Assembly: GCF_023806465.1 (NCBI RefSeq)
Contig: NZ_JAMSLS010000002.1
Span: 1-64,000 of the forward strand
DNA: 64,000 nucleotides
DNA from: Thermomicrobium sp. CFH 73360
Lineage (GTDB): Bacteria > Chloroflexota > Chloroflexia > Thermomicrobiales > Thermomicrobiaceae
Reading direction: 5' to 3'
The notes under the pieces are model-generated. The model was not told the origin of the DNA, did no database searches, and was given only the letters and a program-made list of their open reading frames with translations. Both the position numbers and the translations under genes were made by a program. Shown here one piece after another: positions 56,943 through 64,000 of the stretch (its first letter is position 1; the number at the start of each line of letters is the position of its first letter).

Positions 56943-58828
56943 ATGCAATCCCAGTGGATCCGCAGGCTCGCAACCGTCTCGCTATCGCTCGCACTCGTCC
57001 TCAGTTCGCTTTTCCTCACCGCCGCGGTCTCGCGCTTCGACGACAATTCGAGTATCGATGCGCGTCTCCTTCCGTACCAATTGCTTCCCTCACCGCTCCA
57101 GTTCGACACCGAGTTACGTCCCGGCCAATCAAATGGCCAGTTCAGCAAGGAGCAGATTACCCGCTTTCGCTGCACCGCGTCCGGTGATCCAGCAGAATGG
57201 GTCGATATCAGCTGTAACACACCCGAGTTTGGACAAGAGTTCGCACCAGACAACGAGATTGCGATCGCAGTTGACCCCGACAACCCACAGCACCTCGTCG
57301 CCGGATCGAACGATTACTACTACCGCTTGAACAATGCTACCGGTGCGCGGCCAGCGATTGTCCCAACCGGTTTCTTCACCTCATTTGACGGTGGTACAAC
57401 GTGGATCGACGGACAGATTCCACTTCGGACCGGCAAGGGTGGCGGTGATCCCGTGCCCGCGTTTAATCGAAAGCACGGTGTTGTTCTCATGGCCCAGCTG
57501 GAGAACGTACGCGGGCTCGGAGGGCCATTTGTCGCGCAAGGAGACGTTTCTGCTAGCCGCTCGACCGATGGTGGCATCACGTGGAGTGAACAAATCACTG
57601 TCATGAAAGGGCAGGGGACCGGCATTGGGCCGGCACGCAGCGCACTCTTCTTCGATAAAGAGTGGCTTACTGTGGATAACAACCCCACGTCGCCATAGTA
57701 TGGACGGGCCTACCTGACGGCAACGCTCTTTGTGAACCGCCCACAGGGCAGCTACACACGCTCCCCGATCGTTCTCAGTTACTCCGACGACGGGGACTGA
57801 CCTGGAGTCCGCCACAGGAGATTCCTGGCCATCACTCTAGCTGCTCCTACCAGACAACCGGTCCGGCGGGTGAATGCGATGAAGGCCAGTTCTCGATTCC
57901 TGTCGTGGCATCCGACGGCACGGTATACGTCCATTTTCACAACTATCAGAACCAGAGCGCTTGGGAAGTCTCCTTCGACTTCGACGCACAGATCATGGTT
58001 GTGAAGTCGACCGACGGCGGGCAAACCTGGAGCGATCCAGTTCCAGCCGTTCAACTGGAGGACGGGCTCAGCGATATGCCGTGGTCCGGTCATTGCACGT
58101 CAGACAATCTGGGGGCATCAGATCCGTTGGAACGCGGCAGGAAATATTGTCGTTGATCCAACAGATCCTACTCACCTCATCATTGTCTTTGCAGATCGCG
58201 GAACGCCAAATCTCGCAGCAGAGGAGGGGTGCTTCCTCACGGATGGCACTCTCAACATCGGTCATCCCCCCGACTACGACCCGTGTCAAGCGAAAACTTC
58301 CTTCGATACTGATGTGTTCCGGGTCGTTTCCTTTGACGGCGGAGTCAGCTGATCAGCACGTGAGCTCATCGACAGCGCGTCAGGAGCACCAAAGTGGTTC
58401 CCTTGGGCTGGAGTCCTCTCAGATGGCCGGTTAGTCGTGGCCTGGGACGAAGACACCACACCCGCCCCAGCAGACAGTTTTGTCCACGTTCTCTGGGTCG
58501 AGGATACAGGGAAGGAGACCCTTGGTCCAAGCGAACAGGTCGACATCTCCGTCACGCACTGGGCTGGGCAAAACGTGCCACAGGCACGCTGGCCAGCAGC
58601 CTGTGGCCCGGCAGGGTATAGCGATTCCCCGATCACTGACGCTGCGGGCAAGGACTGCAATGTCTTCCACGGAGACTACACCGGCCTGGCTGTCGGATCC
58701 GATGACAGTATCAACGTTGTCTGGACCGGCTTAAATGCGCAAGCACTTCTCCGCAACTCGATCCGTACACTGGCACACCACACGATGGCTACCGGCAGGA
58801 TGCGATGTTCGCACGACGTTCTCCCTAG
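56943..58828 (+). pseudogene. Broken gene for a secreted BNR/Asp-box (sialidase-like propeller) protein
   Basis: The reading starts MQSQWIRRLATVSLSLALVL (signal peptide) after GGGAGGGAG and shows Asp-box repeats: SFDGGTTW, STDGGITW, SDDGGLTW, STDGGQTW. Lesions along one continuous text: TAG 57696 (NPTSP*YGRAYLT), a missing G at the G4 run 57792-57795, an extra G at 58111-58115, TGA 58350 where Trp is expected (FDGGVS*SAREL), and another shift near 58735 (WTGLN then STSPQLDPYTGTPHDG). The last frame ends at TAG 58826-58828. In frame the product would be about 620 residues. Substrate unknown. Confidence 0.85.
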
Positions 58829-58836
58829 CGCAGATA

Positions 58837-58872
58837 GGGGGCAGCGCTCATCGGGTTGCTGCCCCCGTGACT
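58837..58872 (+). terminator. Hairpin after the broken BNR gene
   Basis: GGGGGCAGC (58837-58845) pairs with GCTGCCCCC (58858-58866) around a 12-base loop, followed by GTGACTTT. It is a plausible terminator 8 bases past the gene end. Confidence 0.65.
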
Positions 58873-59029
58873 TTGCAGCATCCCATGCTCGCTGGTACTT
58901 CCGCAGAGACGGTGATGAAGGCCAACACGGCTCTGCAGCAACTCTTGGCATCTCCAACAGATCGATCGGCGCTTTCAGCACGCCAGAACGGCACCTGCCT
59001 GAGGGTTCGCCAGAGAGCAAGTGGCTGTC

Positions 59030-59058
59030 TTGACAACGTTAGCGGACAAGGATAGAAT
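59030..59058 (+). promoter_or_regulatory. Promoter of the metX riboswitch transcript
   Basis: TTGACA (59030-59035), 17 bases, TAGAAT (59053-59058): near-consensus, about 25 bases before the SAM-I aptamer. Confidence 0.88.
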
Positions 59059-59082
59059 ATCGGCCAACAATTGAGAGGCCGG

Positions 59083-59192
59083 CGCTCATCCAGAGCGGTG
59101 GAGGGAACGGCCCGAGGAAGCCCGGCAACCAGCGCAGGCCACTGCGCCAGGTGCCAATGCCGGCGGAGCGAAAACGCTCCGCACGATGAGCG
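59083..59192 (+). ncRNA. SAM-I riboswitch (S-box)
   Basis: The conserved S-box aptamer is present: CTCATCCAGAG, GGTGGAGGGAACGGCCCGA, GAAGCCCGGCAACC, AGGTGCCAATGCC, and the P4-like GGAGCGAAAACGCTCC. P1 is closed by CGCTCATC (59083-59090) and GATGAGCG (59185-59192). Binding of S-adenosylmethionine should favour the terminator 22 bases downstream and switch off metX. Confidence 0.97.
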
Positions 59193-59214
59193 CGGTCCTT
59201 GCAGTGATGCAAGC

Positions 59215-59241
59215 CCCTCCACCATGTTGTGGAGGGTTTTT
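59215..59241 (+). terminator. SAM-controlled terminator before metX
   Basis: CCCTCCAC (59215-59222) pairs with GTGGAGGG (59229-59236), followed by TTTTT. It is the expression platform of the SAM-I riboswitch and lies 88 bases before the metX start. Confidence 0.95.
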
Positions 59242-59328
59242 CGTCATCCCTCCACGCGAAATGATGAGCCAGCGACGGGAGGCGCACGTTTCCCGGTGAG
59301 GACGTGTGCCAAGAGCGGAGGGAGAACT

Positions 59329-60441
59329 GTGACGACGACCGTGCCGTGTACGTATCGCCTCGCACGCATCGCCACGCCTGAGCAGCCGTTCGTCACCGAG
59401 CATGGGGATGTCTTGCCGGTCGTCGACATCGCCTATGAAACCTGGGGTGAACTCAGTCCGAACCGCGATAATGTCGTCCTGATCTGTCATGCCCTGACCG
59501 GGAGCAGTCACGTTGCCCCGCACGGTCCGGATGACCTCCCCGGCTGGTGGGATCCGATGGTGGGTCCTGGCCGGCCTATCGACACCGACCGATTTTTCGT
59601 GATTTGTGCAAATGTCCTCGGCAGCTGTTATGGCTCAACCGGCCCACGCTCGATCGATCCTCGGACTGGACGACGCTACAATCTTCGTTTCCCACTGATC
59701 ACTGTCCGGGATATCGTACGCACCCAAGCGATGCTCCTCGACCAACTCGGAATCGATCGAGTCTATGCGGTGATCGGTGGCTCACTGGGTGGTATGCAGG
59801 TGCTCGAGTGGGCTGCCATGTATCCTGAGCGAGTCGAGCGGATCGTGCCCATCGCCGTTGGGGGACGCTTCTCCGATCAGGGGATTGCCTACAACGAAGT
59901 GCAGCGCCGCACCATCATGCTGGATCCCGATTGGCAAAACGGTGAATATGAGGACGGCCAGGGACCTCGCCGTGGCCTGGCCATTGCCCGGATGCTTGGC
60001 ATGATCACTTACCAGTCCGACGAGCTCATGTCAGCACGCTTCCAGCGACGGACAGAAGCGCGGTACACTGCCTGGCCCGAGTTCCTGGGTCGCTACGACA
60101 TCGAGGGCTACCTCCACTACCAGGGCGACAAGCTTGTTCGGCGATTCGATGCCAATAGTTATCTCTATCTCACGCGGGCAATGGACTCGCACGATCTCGG
60201 ACGCGGGCGGGGTGGGTACCATGCTGGACTTGCCTTGATCCGCGCCCGAGCCCTGTGCGTTGGGATCTGCTCCGATATTCTGTTCTGGCCAAGTCAAGTG
60301 CGGGGTCTCGCCGACGATCTCCGCGCACTTGGCGTTGATGCTCGATATTGGGAGCTTGATTCCCCGAACGGTCATGACGCGTTTCTCAAAGACTTTGATC
60401 AGATTGGCCCCGTGATCGCTGACTTTCTGAGCGAACCGTGA
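59329..60441 (+). CDS. metX: Homoserine O-acetyltransferase
   Basis: This 370-residue alpha/beta hydrolase activates homoserine for methionine synthesis. Visible: VDIAYETWGELSPNRDNVVL, CHALTGSSHV, VICANVLGSCYGSTGP, the nucleophile Ser in VIGGSLGGMQVLEWAAMYP, FSDQGIAYNEVQRRTIMLDP and the catalytic His in DSPNGHDAFLKD. It could use acetyl- or succinyl-CoA; acetyl is the family default. GTG 59329 follows GGAGGGAG. The riboswitch upstream fits methionine control. Homoserine comes from hom, encoded convergently. Confidence 0.95.
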   Translation: MTTTVPCTYRLARIATPEQPFVTEHGDVLPVVDIAYETWGELSPNRDNVVLICHALTGSSHVAPHGPDDLPGWWDPMVGPGRPIDTDRFFVICANVLGSCYGSTGPRSIDPRTGRRYNLRFPLITVRDIVRTQAMLLDQLGIDRVYAVIGGSLGGMQVLEWAAMYPERVERIVPIAVGGRFSDQGIAYNEVQRRTIMLDPDWQNGEYEDGQGPRRGLAIARMLGMITYQSDELMSARFQRRTEARYTAWPEFLGRYDIEGYLHYQGDKLVRRFDANSYLYLTRAMDSHDLGRGRGGYHAGLALIRARALCVGICSDILFWPSQVRGLADDLRALGVDARYWELDSPNGHDAFLKDFDQIGPVIADFLSEP

Positions 60442-60488
60442 GGACACGGACTGGCTGCCCTGATCGGGGCAGCCGATCGAGACCCGCC

Positions 60489-60522
60489 CCGAGAGGCCGG
60501 ACCAGAGCGCCCGGCCTCTCGG
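60489..60522. terminator. Bidirectional hairpin between metX and hom
   Basis: A perfect 12-bp inverted repeat CCGAGAGGCCGG (60489-60500) and CCGGCCTCTCGG (60511-60522) lies between the convergent genes. A smaller hairpin (GGCTGCCC/GGGCAGCC, 60453-60474) precedes it. Neither has a T-tract. Confidence 0.6.
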
Positions 60523-60550
60523 TCACCTTCATCCTGATCCGGTCTCTTCC

Positions 60551-61552
60551 TCAGGCAGGCAGTTCGAGAGTCGGCAGCAAAGCCGCACCAAACCGCACTG
60601 CGTCAATAGTGTCCGCGATCAGCGCGCTGGCCGTCGGTGCTGGGCCGGCCCCAGGACCGTAGAGGACGACCGTCCCGACCCGGTCACCAGTTAACTCGAT
60701 CGCATTGAGGTTCAAGCGGACATGCGCCAGAAGGTCACTCCCCGGCACGAAGACGGGCTGCACGCTCAGGTGCCAACTCCCATCGAAGAGTTCTGCCTGG
60801 GCAATCAGCTTCATCGCCCCGCCTCGTGCCCGCGCATCGAGAATTTGGTCTGGAGTGACCGTGGTGATGCCTCGCCGTTCGACGTAATCAGGTCGAATAT
60901 GGCGCCCGGCAGCAAGTGACGCGAGAATACTCAATTTGTAGGCCGCGTCGTACCCCTCGACGTCCGCCGTAGGATCCGGCTCGGCGTAGCCGAGCCGCTG
61001 CGCCTCCCGCAACGCTTCTTGATAGGGCATTCCTTCTTCCGCCATCACTGTGAGGATGTAATTGGTCGTTCCATTCACAATGCCACGGATGCGGTAGATC
61101 CGGTTCACCATGAGCAACTGCCGTAAGCTCGCCATCAAGGGAATTCCTGCACCCACACTCGCCTCAAAGAGCAGCGCCCGCTGATGTCGCCGTGCCGTGT
61201 CGACGAGCTCGGCAAAGTGCTTGCTTAACGCCTCCTTGTTCGCCGTCACGACGTGTTTCCCCGCCGTCAAGGCGCGTTTCAGATAGGTCGCTGCCGGCTC
61301 TTCCCCACCCATCGCTTCCACGACGACTGCTACGGTGGGGTCTTCCAGAATCGGATCGATCGACGTTGTCGCTGCCCACTCTGGCAATCCTGCCTGCACC
61401 ACACGCTCCGGATGCCGAGCCAACCCCCACCGAACCTCAAGCGCGAATCCGGTTCGCTGTGCCAGGGCTTCACGTTCTGCGGCAATTGTGCGAAGAACAG
61501 CACTCCCAATTGTGCCTACCCCAAGTAAAGCTATCCCGACTGTCTGCATCAT
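60551..61552 (-). CDS. hom: Homoserine dehydrogenase
   Basis: This 333-residue enzyme reduces aspartate semialdehyde to homoserine, the branch point to Thr and Met. Visible: GIALLGVGTIGSAVLRTI (nucleotide site), VTANKEALSKHFAELVD, FEASVGAGIPLMASLRQLL, IRGIVNGTTNYILTVMAEEG and GYAEPDPTADVEGYDAAYKL (catalytic Asp and Lys). It lacks the C-terminal ACT domain, so feedback by Thr through that domain is not expected. The start is the first of two tandem ATGs (61552), 4 bases after a GAGGAAG element. It is divergent from asd. Confidence 0.95.
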   Translation of the reverse strand: MMQTVGIALLGVGTIGSAVLRTIAAEREALAQRTGFALEVRWGLARHPERVVQAGLPEWAATTSIDPILEDPTVAVVVEAMGGEEPAATYLKRALTAGKHVVTANKEALSKHFAELVDTARRHQRALLFEASVGAGIPLMASLRQLLMVNRIYRIRGIVNGTTNYILTVMAEEGMPYQEALREAQRLGYAEPDPTADVEGYDAAYKLSILASLAAGRHIRPDYVERRGITTVTPDQILDARARGGAMKLIAQAELFDGSWHLSVQPVFVPGSDLLAHVRLNLNAIELTGDRVGTVVLYGPGAGPAPTASALIADTIDAVRFGAALLPTLELPA

Positions 61553-61573
61553 TGCGCTTCCTCTCGTTCCTCC

Positions 61574-61602
61574 TTGACCTTCGTCCGGTTGCCTGGTACA
61601 GT
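61574..61602 (+). promoter_or_regulatory. Promoter of the asd attenuator transcript
   Basis: TTGACC (61574-61579), a 17-base spacer and TACAGT (61597-61602) give a good sigma-70 promoter. Transcription near 61609 leaves a 230-base leader before asd. The divergent hom start lies just outside. Confidence 0.75.
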
Positions 61603-61666
61603 CACCCCAGGCGCTGACAGGGTAGGCGAGCCCGAGCGCCTCGCGCAACGGGAAGGACCGCGAGAG

Positions 61667-61750
61667 ATGAACGCCGTGCGCTCAGCCACGCGGACAACGA
61701 CAGGGACTACCGCGACGCGCTGCGCCGGCGTGCGCTCGGGTAGCCCGTAA
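61667..61750 (+). CDS. Threonine-rich leader peptide upstream of asd
   Basis: ATG 61667 opens a 27-codon frame ending at TAA 61748-61750. Codons 8-17 read T-R-T-T-T-G-T-T-A-T, seven Thr in ten, using ACG, ACA, ACT and ACC. GGAAGGA (61651-61657) lies 9 bases before the ATG. The frame is followed by overlapping antiterminator and terminator helices, then asd. It is inferred to be a ribosome-mediated attenuation peptide sensing charged tRNA-Thr, analogous in logic to enterobacterial thrL but unrelated in sequence. Confidence 0.8.
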   Translation: MNAVRSATRTTTGTTATRCAGVRSGSP

Positions 61751-61806
61751 TCGCGCGGTCAAACTCGAGCGAACGCCGGCAGGGGTCTCATCCTCTGCCG
61801 GTTTTG
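61671..61806 (+). promoter_or_regulatory. Threonine attenuator: mutually exclusive antiterminator and terminator
   Basis: Segment 2 (61724-61738) can pair with segment 3 (61766-61780) at 14 of 15 positions, forming an antiterminator. Segment 3 includes the first bases of the terminator arm CCGGCAG (61776-61782), which pairs with CTGCCGG (61795-61801) before TTTTG. Segment 1, ACGCCG (61671-61676), can pair with CGGCGT (61726-61731) inside segment 2. A ribosome stalled at the Thr codons would cover segment 1 and free segment 2. One reaching the stop would mask segment 2 and allow termination. Confidence 0.78.
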
Positions 61807-61837
61807 TCGTTTAGAGGACGTGAGAAGGGAGGACGCA

Positions 61838-62890
61838 GTGGCCGAACGGATCGATGTGGCGATCTTGGCAGCAACGGGGAGTGTCGGGCAACGCTTCGTC
61901 CAGCTCCTCGCCGGGCACCCCTGGTTCCGGATCGCGGAACTTGTAGCGAGTGATCGCTCCGCCGGCAAACGCTATACCGAAGCAGTCAACTGGCGGATCA
62001 GTGCGGCGCCCCCCGAAGGGGTTCGTAACCTCGTGGTGAAGCACATCGAGGGACCGATCGAGAGCCCCATTGTCTTCTCAGCCCTCCCCGGCGGTGTGGC
62101 GGGAGAGATCGAGGAAGCTCTTGCTGCCGAGGGCAAGAAGGTCTTCACCAACGCACGCGACCACCGGATGGATCCTGATGTCCCCTTGCTTATTCCAGAG
62201 GTGAATCCCGATCACGCACGCGCCATCGAGCGGCAACGGCAAGTGCGCGGTTGGCGTGACGGCTTCATTGTGGCGAACCCGAACTGTTCAACAATTCATC
62301 TCGTCCTTGCGCTCAAACCCATCTATGACGCCTTTGGGATCGAGAAAGGGATCGTCACGACACTCCAGGCTGCTTCTGGTGCTGGTTACCCCGGTGTTCC
62401 CTCACTCGACCTCATCGATAATGTGGTGCCGTTCATCAGTGGTGAGGAAGAGAAGATCGAAGCGGAGTCTCGCAAGATTTTAGGAACGTGGGCTGATGGA
62501 ACCTTCCAAGACGCACCACTCACCCTGAGCGCCCATTGCAACCGTGTCCCGGTTCGCGACGGGCACATGGAGACGGTCAGCTTGAAGCTCAGTCGTCCGG
62601 CAACGCCAAGCGAGATTGCTGAGGTCCTCCGCTCGTTCCGTGCCCGGCCGCAGGAACTCGAGCTTCCGAGCGCACCACGGCAGCCAATTGTCGTGTTGGA
62701 TCAGCCCGACCGGCCTCAACCGGTCCTTGACCGCGATGCCGAGCGCGGTATGGCGTCGGTCGTCGGTCGTATCCGCCCCTGCTCCGTGTTCGACATCCGG
62801 TTCGTCGTGCTGGGGCACAATACCATTCGCGGTGCGGCAGGCGCGTCAGTGCTCAATGCGGAACTGTTCTATCGAGAGGGCTGGCTCTGA
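61838..62890 (+). CDS. asd: Aspartate-semialdehyde dehydrogenase
   Basis: This 350-residue enzyme makes aspartate semialdehyde, the shared precursor of Lys, Thr, Met and Ile. Visible: VAILAATGSVGQRFVQLL (NADP site), ELVASDRSAGKRY, the active-site Cys in IVANPNCSTIHLVLALKP, LQAASGAGYPGVPSLDLIDN, EEEKIEAESRKILG and the catalytic His in AHCNRVPVRDGHMETVSL. The pattern matches the archaeal/fungal-type Asd. GTG 61838 follows GGGAGG. It is the structural gene downstream of the threonine attenuator. Confidence 0.96.
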   Translation: MAERIDVAILAATGSVGQRFVQLLAGHPWFRIAELVASDRSAGKRYTEAVNWRISAAPPEGVRNLVVKHIEGPIESPIVFSALPGGVAGEIEEALAAEGKKVFTNARDHRMDPDVPLLIPEVNPDHARAIERQRQVRGWRDGFIVANPNCSTIHLVLALKPIYDAFGIEKGIVTTLQAASGAGYPGVPSLDLIDNVVPFISGEEEKIEAESRKILGTWADGTFQDAPLTLSAHCNRVPVRDGHMETVSLKLSRPATPSEIAEVLRSFRARPQELELPSAPRQPIVVLDQPDRPQPVLDRDAERGMASVVGRIRPCSVFDIRFVVLGHNTIRGAAGASVLNAELFYREGWL

Positions 62891-62898
62891 GAACATCA

Positions 62899-62940
62899 GG
62901 GCAGCAGGCCACTCGACATCGGGGGCCTGCTGCCCCTCTC
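62899..62940. terminator. Terminator between convergent asd and cimA
   Basis: A perfect 12-bp stem GGGCAGCAGGCC (62899-62910) and GGCCTGCTGCCC (62924-62935), then CTCTCTT on the asd side. Confidence 0.8.
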
Positions 62941-64000
62941 TTACACGCGAACCGGCTCCGATTCAGGAATCCGCGCCGCAATTTCTTCCCGCGTCACGAG
63001 CGGATAGGACAGGCTATCAGCGAGGGCAAGCCATGACGCCTCGATGATGTTTGTGGATGAGCCGACAGTGTTCCAACTGCCGTGCGCGTCCCCTGAGCGA
63101 ATCCAGACGCGCACCTTCGCCCCTGTACCATGGTGGTCATCAAGCACGCGTACCTTGTAGTCCTCAAGTTCCACTGCGGCGATTTCAGGATAGAACTCCT
63201 GCAAAGCCTTCCGCGTTGCTTGATCCAGCGCGTTCACTGGGCCGTTCCCCTCAGCGGCCGTGTGGAACACCTGATTCCCGATGCGCAACTTCACCATCGC
63301 CTCAGCCAGCATGCCACGGCCATTGCGGTACTCGGTCAGAACTGTATAGTCAAGCACCTCGAACGGTGGCCGATAGTCCGGTAAGTTGCGCCGGATAAGA
63401 AGCTCAAGCGAGGCATCGGCATCCTCGAACCAGTACCCTTGGAACTCCAGCTCTTTAATCTGTTCCAGCACCCGCCGCACGACATCCGGCTTGTCTCCGA
63501 GCTCAATCCCAAAGCTGCGTGCCTTCACCACAATATTGCTGCGCCCGCTGAGCTCGCTGACCAGGACGTGCCGTGTGTTCCCAACGACTTCCGGAGGGAT
63601 GTGCTCATACGCCGAGGGATGTTTGGCGATCGCGTTGACATGCAGTCCTGCCTTGTGCGTAAAGGCAAAAGCGCCCACGAACGGTAGCCGCGGATCGTGG
63701 GTGAGATTCGCCACCTCAGCGACGTAGCGCGACGTCTCGGTCAGCTTCCCCAGGTGCCCCGGTGGCAAGCACCGATAGCCCAACTTGTACTCGAGGATCG
63801 GAATCACCGAGCAGAGATTCGCGTTGCCAATCCGCTCGCCCAATCCGTTCATTGTCCCCTGGACGTGTGTTACACCCTCAAGGACCGCTGCGATCGTATT
63901 CGCCACTGCCAACTCGCAATCGTTGTGCGTGTGGATCCCGACTGTACAAGAAACCGTCTTGAGCGCATGACGCACTGCCCGCACAAGGGGATCAGTCAAC
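62941..64000 (-). CDS. cimA: Citramalate synthase / isopropylmalate synthase family (5' end outside window)
   Basis: The C-terminal 353 codons are present. Visible: VGIHTHNDCELAVANTIAAV (metal-binding HxH), VQGTMNGLGERIGNANLCS, THKAGLHVNAIAKHPSAYEH and SELSGRSNIVVKARSFGIEL. The C-terminal regulatory domain follows (MVKLRIGNQVFHTAAEGNGP, then DYKVRVLDDHHGTGAKVRVW). The domain pattern matches CimA, which makes (R)-citramalate from pyruvate and acetyl-CoA for isoleucine, better than LeuA. The stop TAA is at 62943-62941. The N-terminal catalytic part lies beyond the right edge. Confidence 0.9.
   Translation of the reverse strand, partial: LTDPLVRAVRHALKTVSCTVGIHTHNDCELAVANTIAAVLEGVTHVQGTMNGLGERIGNANLCSVIPILEYKLGYRCLPPGHLGKLTETSRYVAEVANLTHDPRLPFVGAFAFTHKAGLHVNAIAKHPSAYEHIPPEVVGNTRHVLVSELSGRSNIVVKARSFGIELGDKPDVVRRVLEQIKELEFQGYWFEDADASLELLIRRNLPDYRPPFEVLDYTVLTEYRNGRGMLAEAMVKLRIGNQVFHTAAEGNGPVNALDQATRKALQEFYPEIAAVELEDYKVRVLDDHHGTGAKVRVWIRSGDAHGSWNTVGSSTNIIEASWLALADSLSYPLVTREEIAARIPESEPVRV

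Noticed and set aside
31954-58352. TGA codons at expected Trp positions as a recoded or selenocysteine codon
   Set aside because: TGA ends many intact genes here and TGG is used normally. The same genes also carry frameshifts and a TAG, so loss of function is simpler. No selenocysteine element was identified and the proteins are not selenoprotein families.

Overview
The window looks like chromosome from a GC-rich, probably thermophilic bacterium of the Chloroflexota, class Thermomicrobia or a close relative. This is inferred from protein style and gene content: a SufCBDSU iron-sulfur system behind a Fur regulator, a group 3b [NiFe] hydrogenase, trehalose-phosphate synthase, F420/FMN luciferase-like oxidoreductase, Pro/Thr-rich lipoproteins and GTG starts. 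No 16S rRNA is present, so the taxonomy is not proven. TGA, TAG and TAA all act as ordinary stops and TGG encodes Trp.

Layout. 0-5 kb: tail of a GcvT-like protein, dNTPase, dnaG, convergent selA, two tRNA genes. 5-10.4 kb: glycosyltransferase, B3/4-domain protein, the lysine pathway pair dapA-dapB behind a long structured leader, and a luciferase-like oxidoreductase. 10.8-13.3 kb: a four-gene copper-delivery operon (His-rich membrane protein, two SCO-like proteins, PCu(A)C chaperone). 13.8-15.3 kb: a broken Ca-binding lipoprotein gene. 16-21.2 kb: hydrogenase operon (beta subunit, cyclic-nucleotide-binding protein, gamma, small, large, protease). 21.5-24.1 kb: secA. 24.2-25 kb: small transporter and alkyltransferase-like protein. 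25.1-28.5 kb: thiDG-thiE-tenI-thiS under a TPP riboswitch. 28.8-32.6 kb: peptide ABC permeases with a broken substrate-binding protein gene. 33-43.2 kb: PLP enzymes, polysaccharide deacetylase, C39-peptidase lipoprotein, two YtcJ-like amidohydrolases, metallo-hydrolase, exonuclease. 43.2-50 kb: scaffold protein, fur and the suf operon. 50-56.7 kb: deacetylase, cupredoxin, trehalose-phosphate synthase, MMPL exporter, CrtC/AttH-like lipoprotein. 56.9-58.8 kb: a broken secreted BNR-repeat gene. 59-64 kb: metX under a SAM-I riboswitch, hom, asd and cimA.

Several parts act together. The aspartate family is spread over the window (dapA, dapB, asd, hom, metX, a transsulfuration enzyme, cimA) and carries different RNA switches: SAM-I on metX, a structured leader on dapA and, most strikingly, what reads as a threonine attenuator on asd. 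That leader holds a 27-residue peptide with seven Thr in ten codons, then mutually exclusive antiterminator and terminator helices. I consider it the best candidate for an undescribed regulatory system here.

A second theme is decay: three genes for exported proteins carry in-frame stops plus single-base shifts, mostly in G/C runs, while the housekeeping genes are intact.
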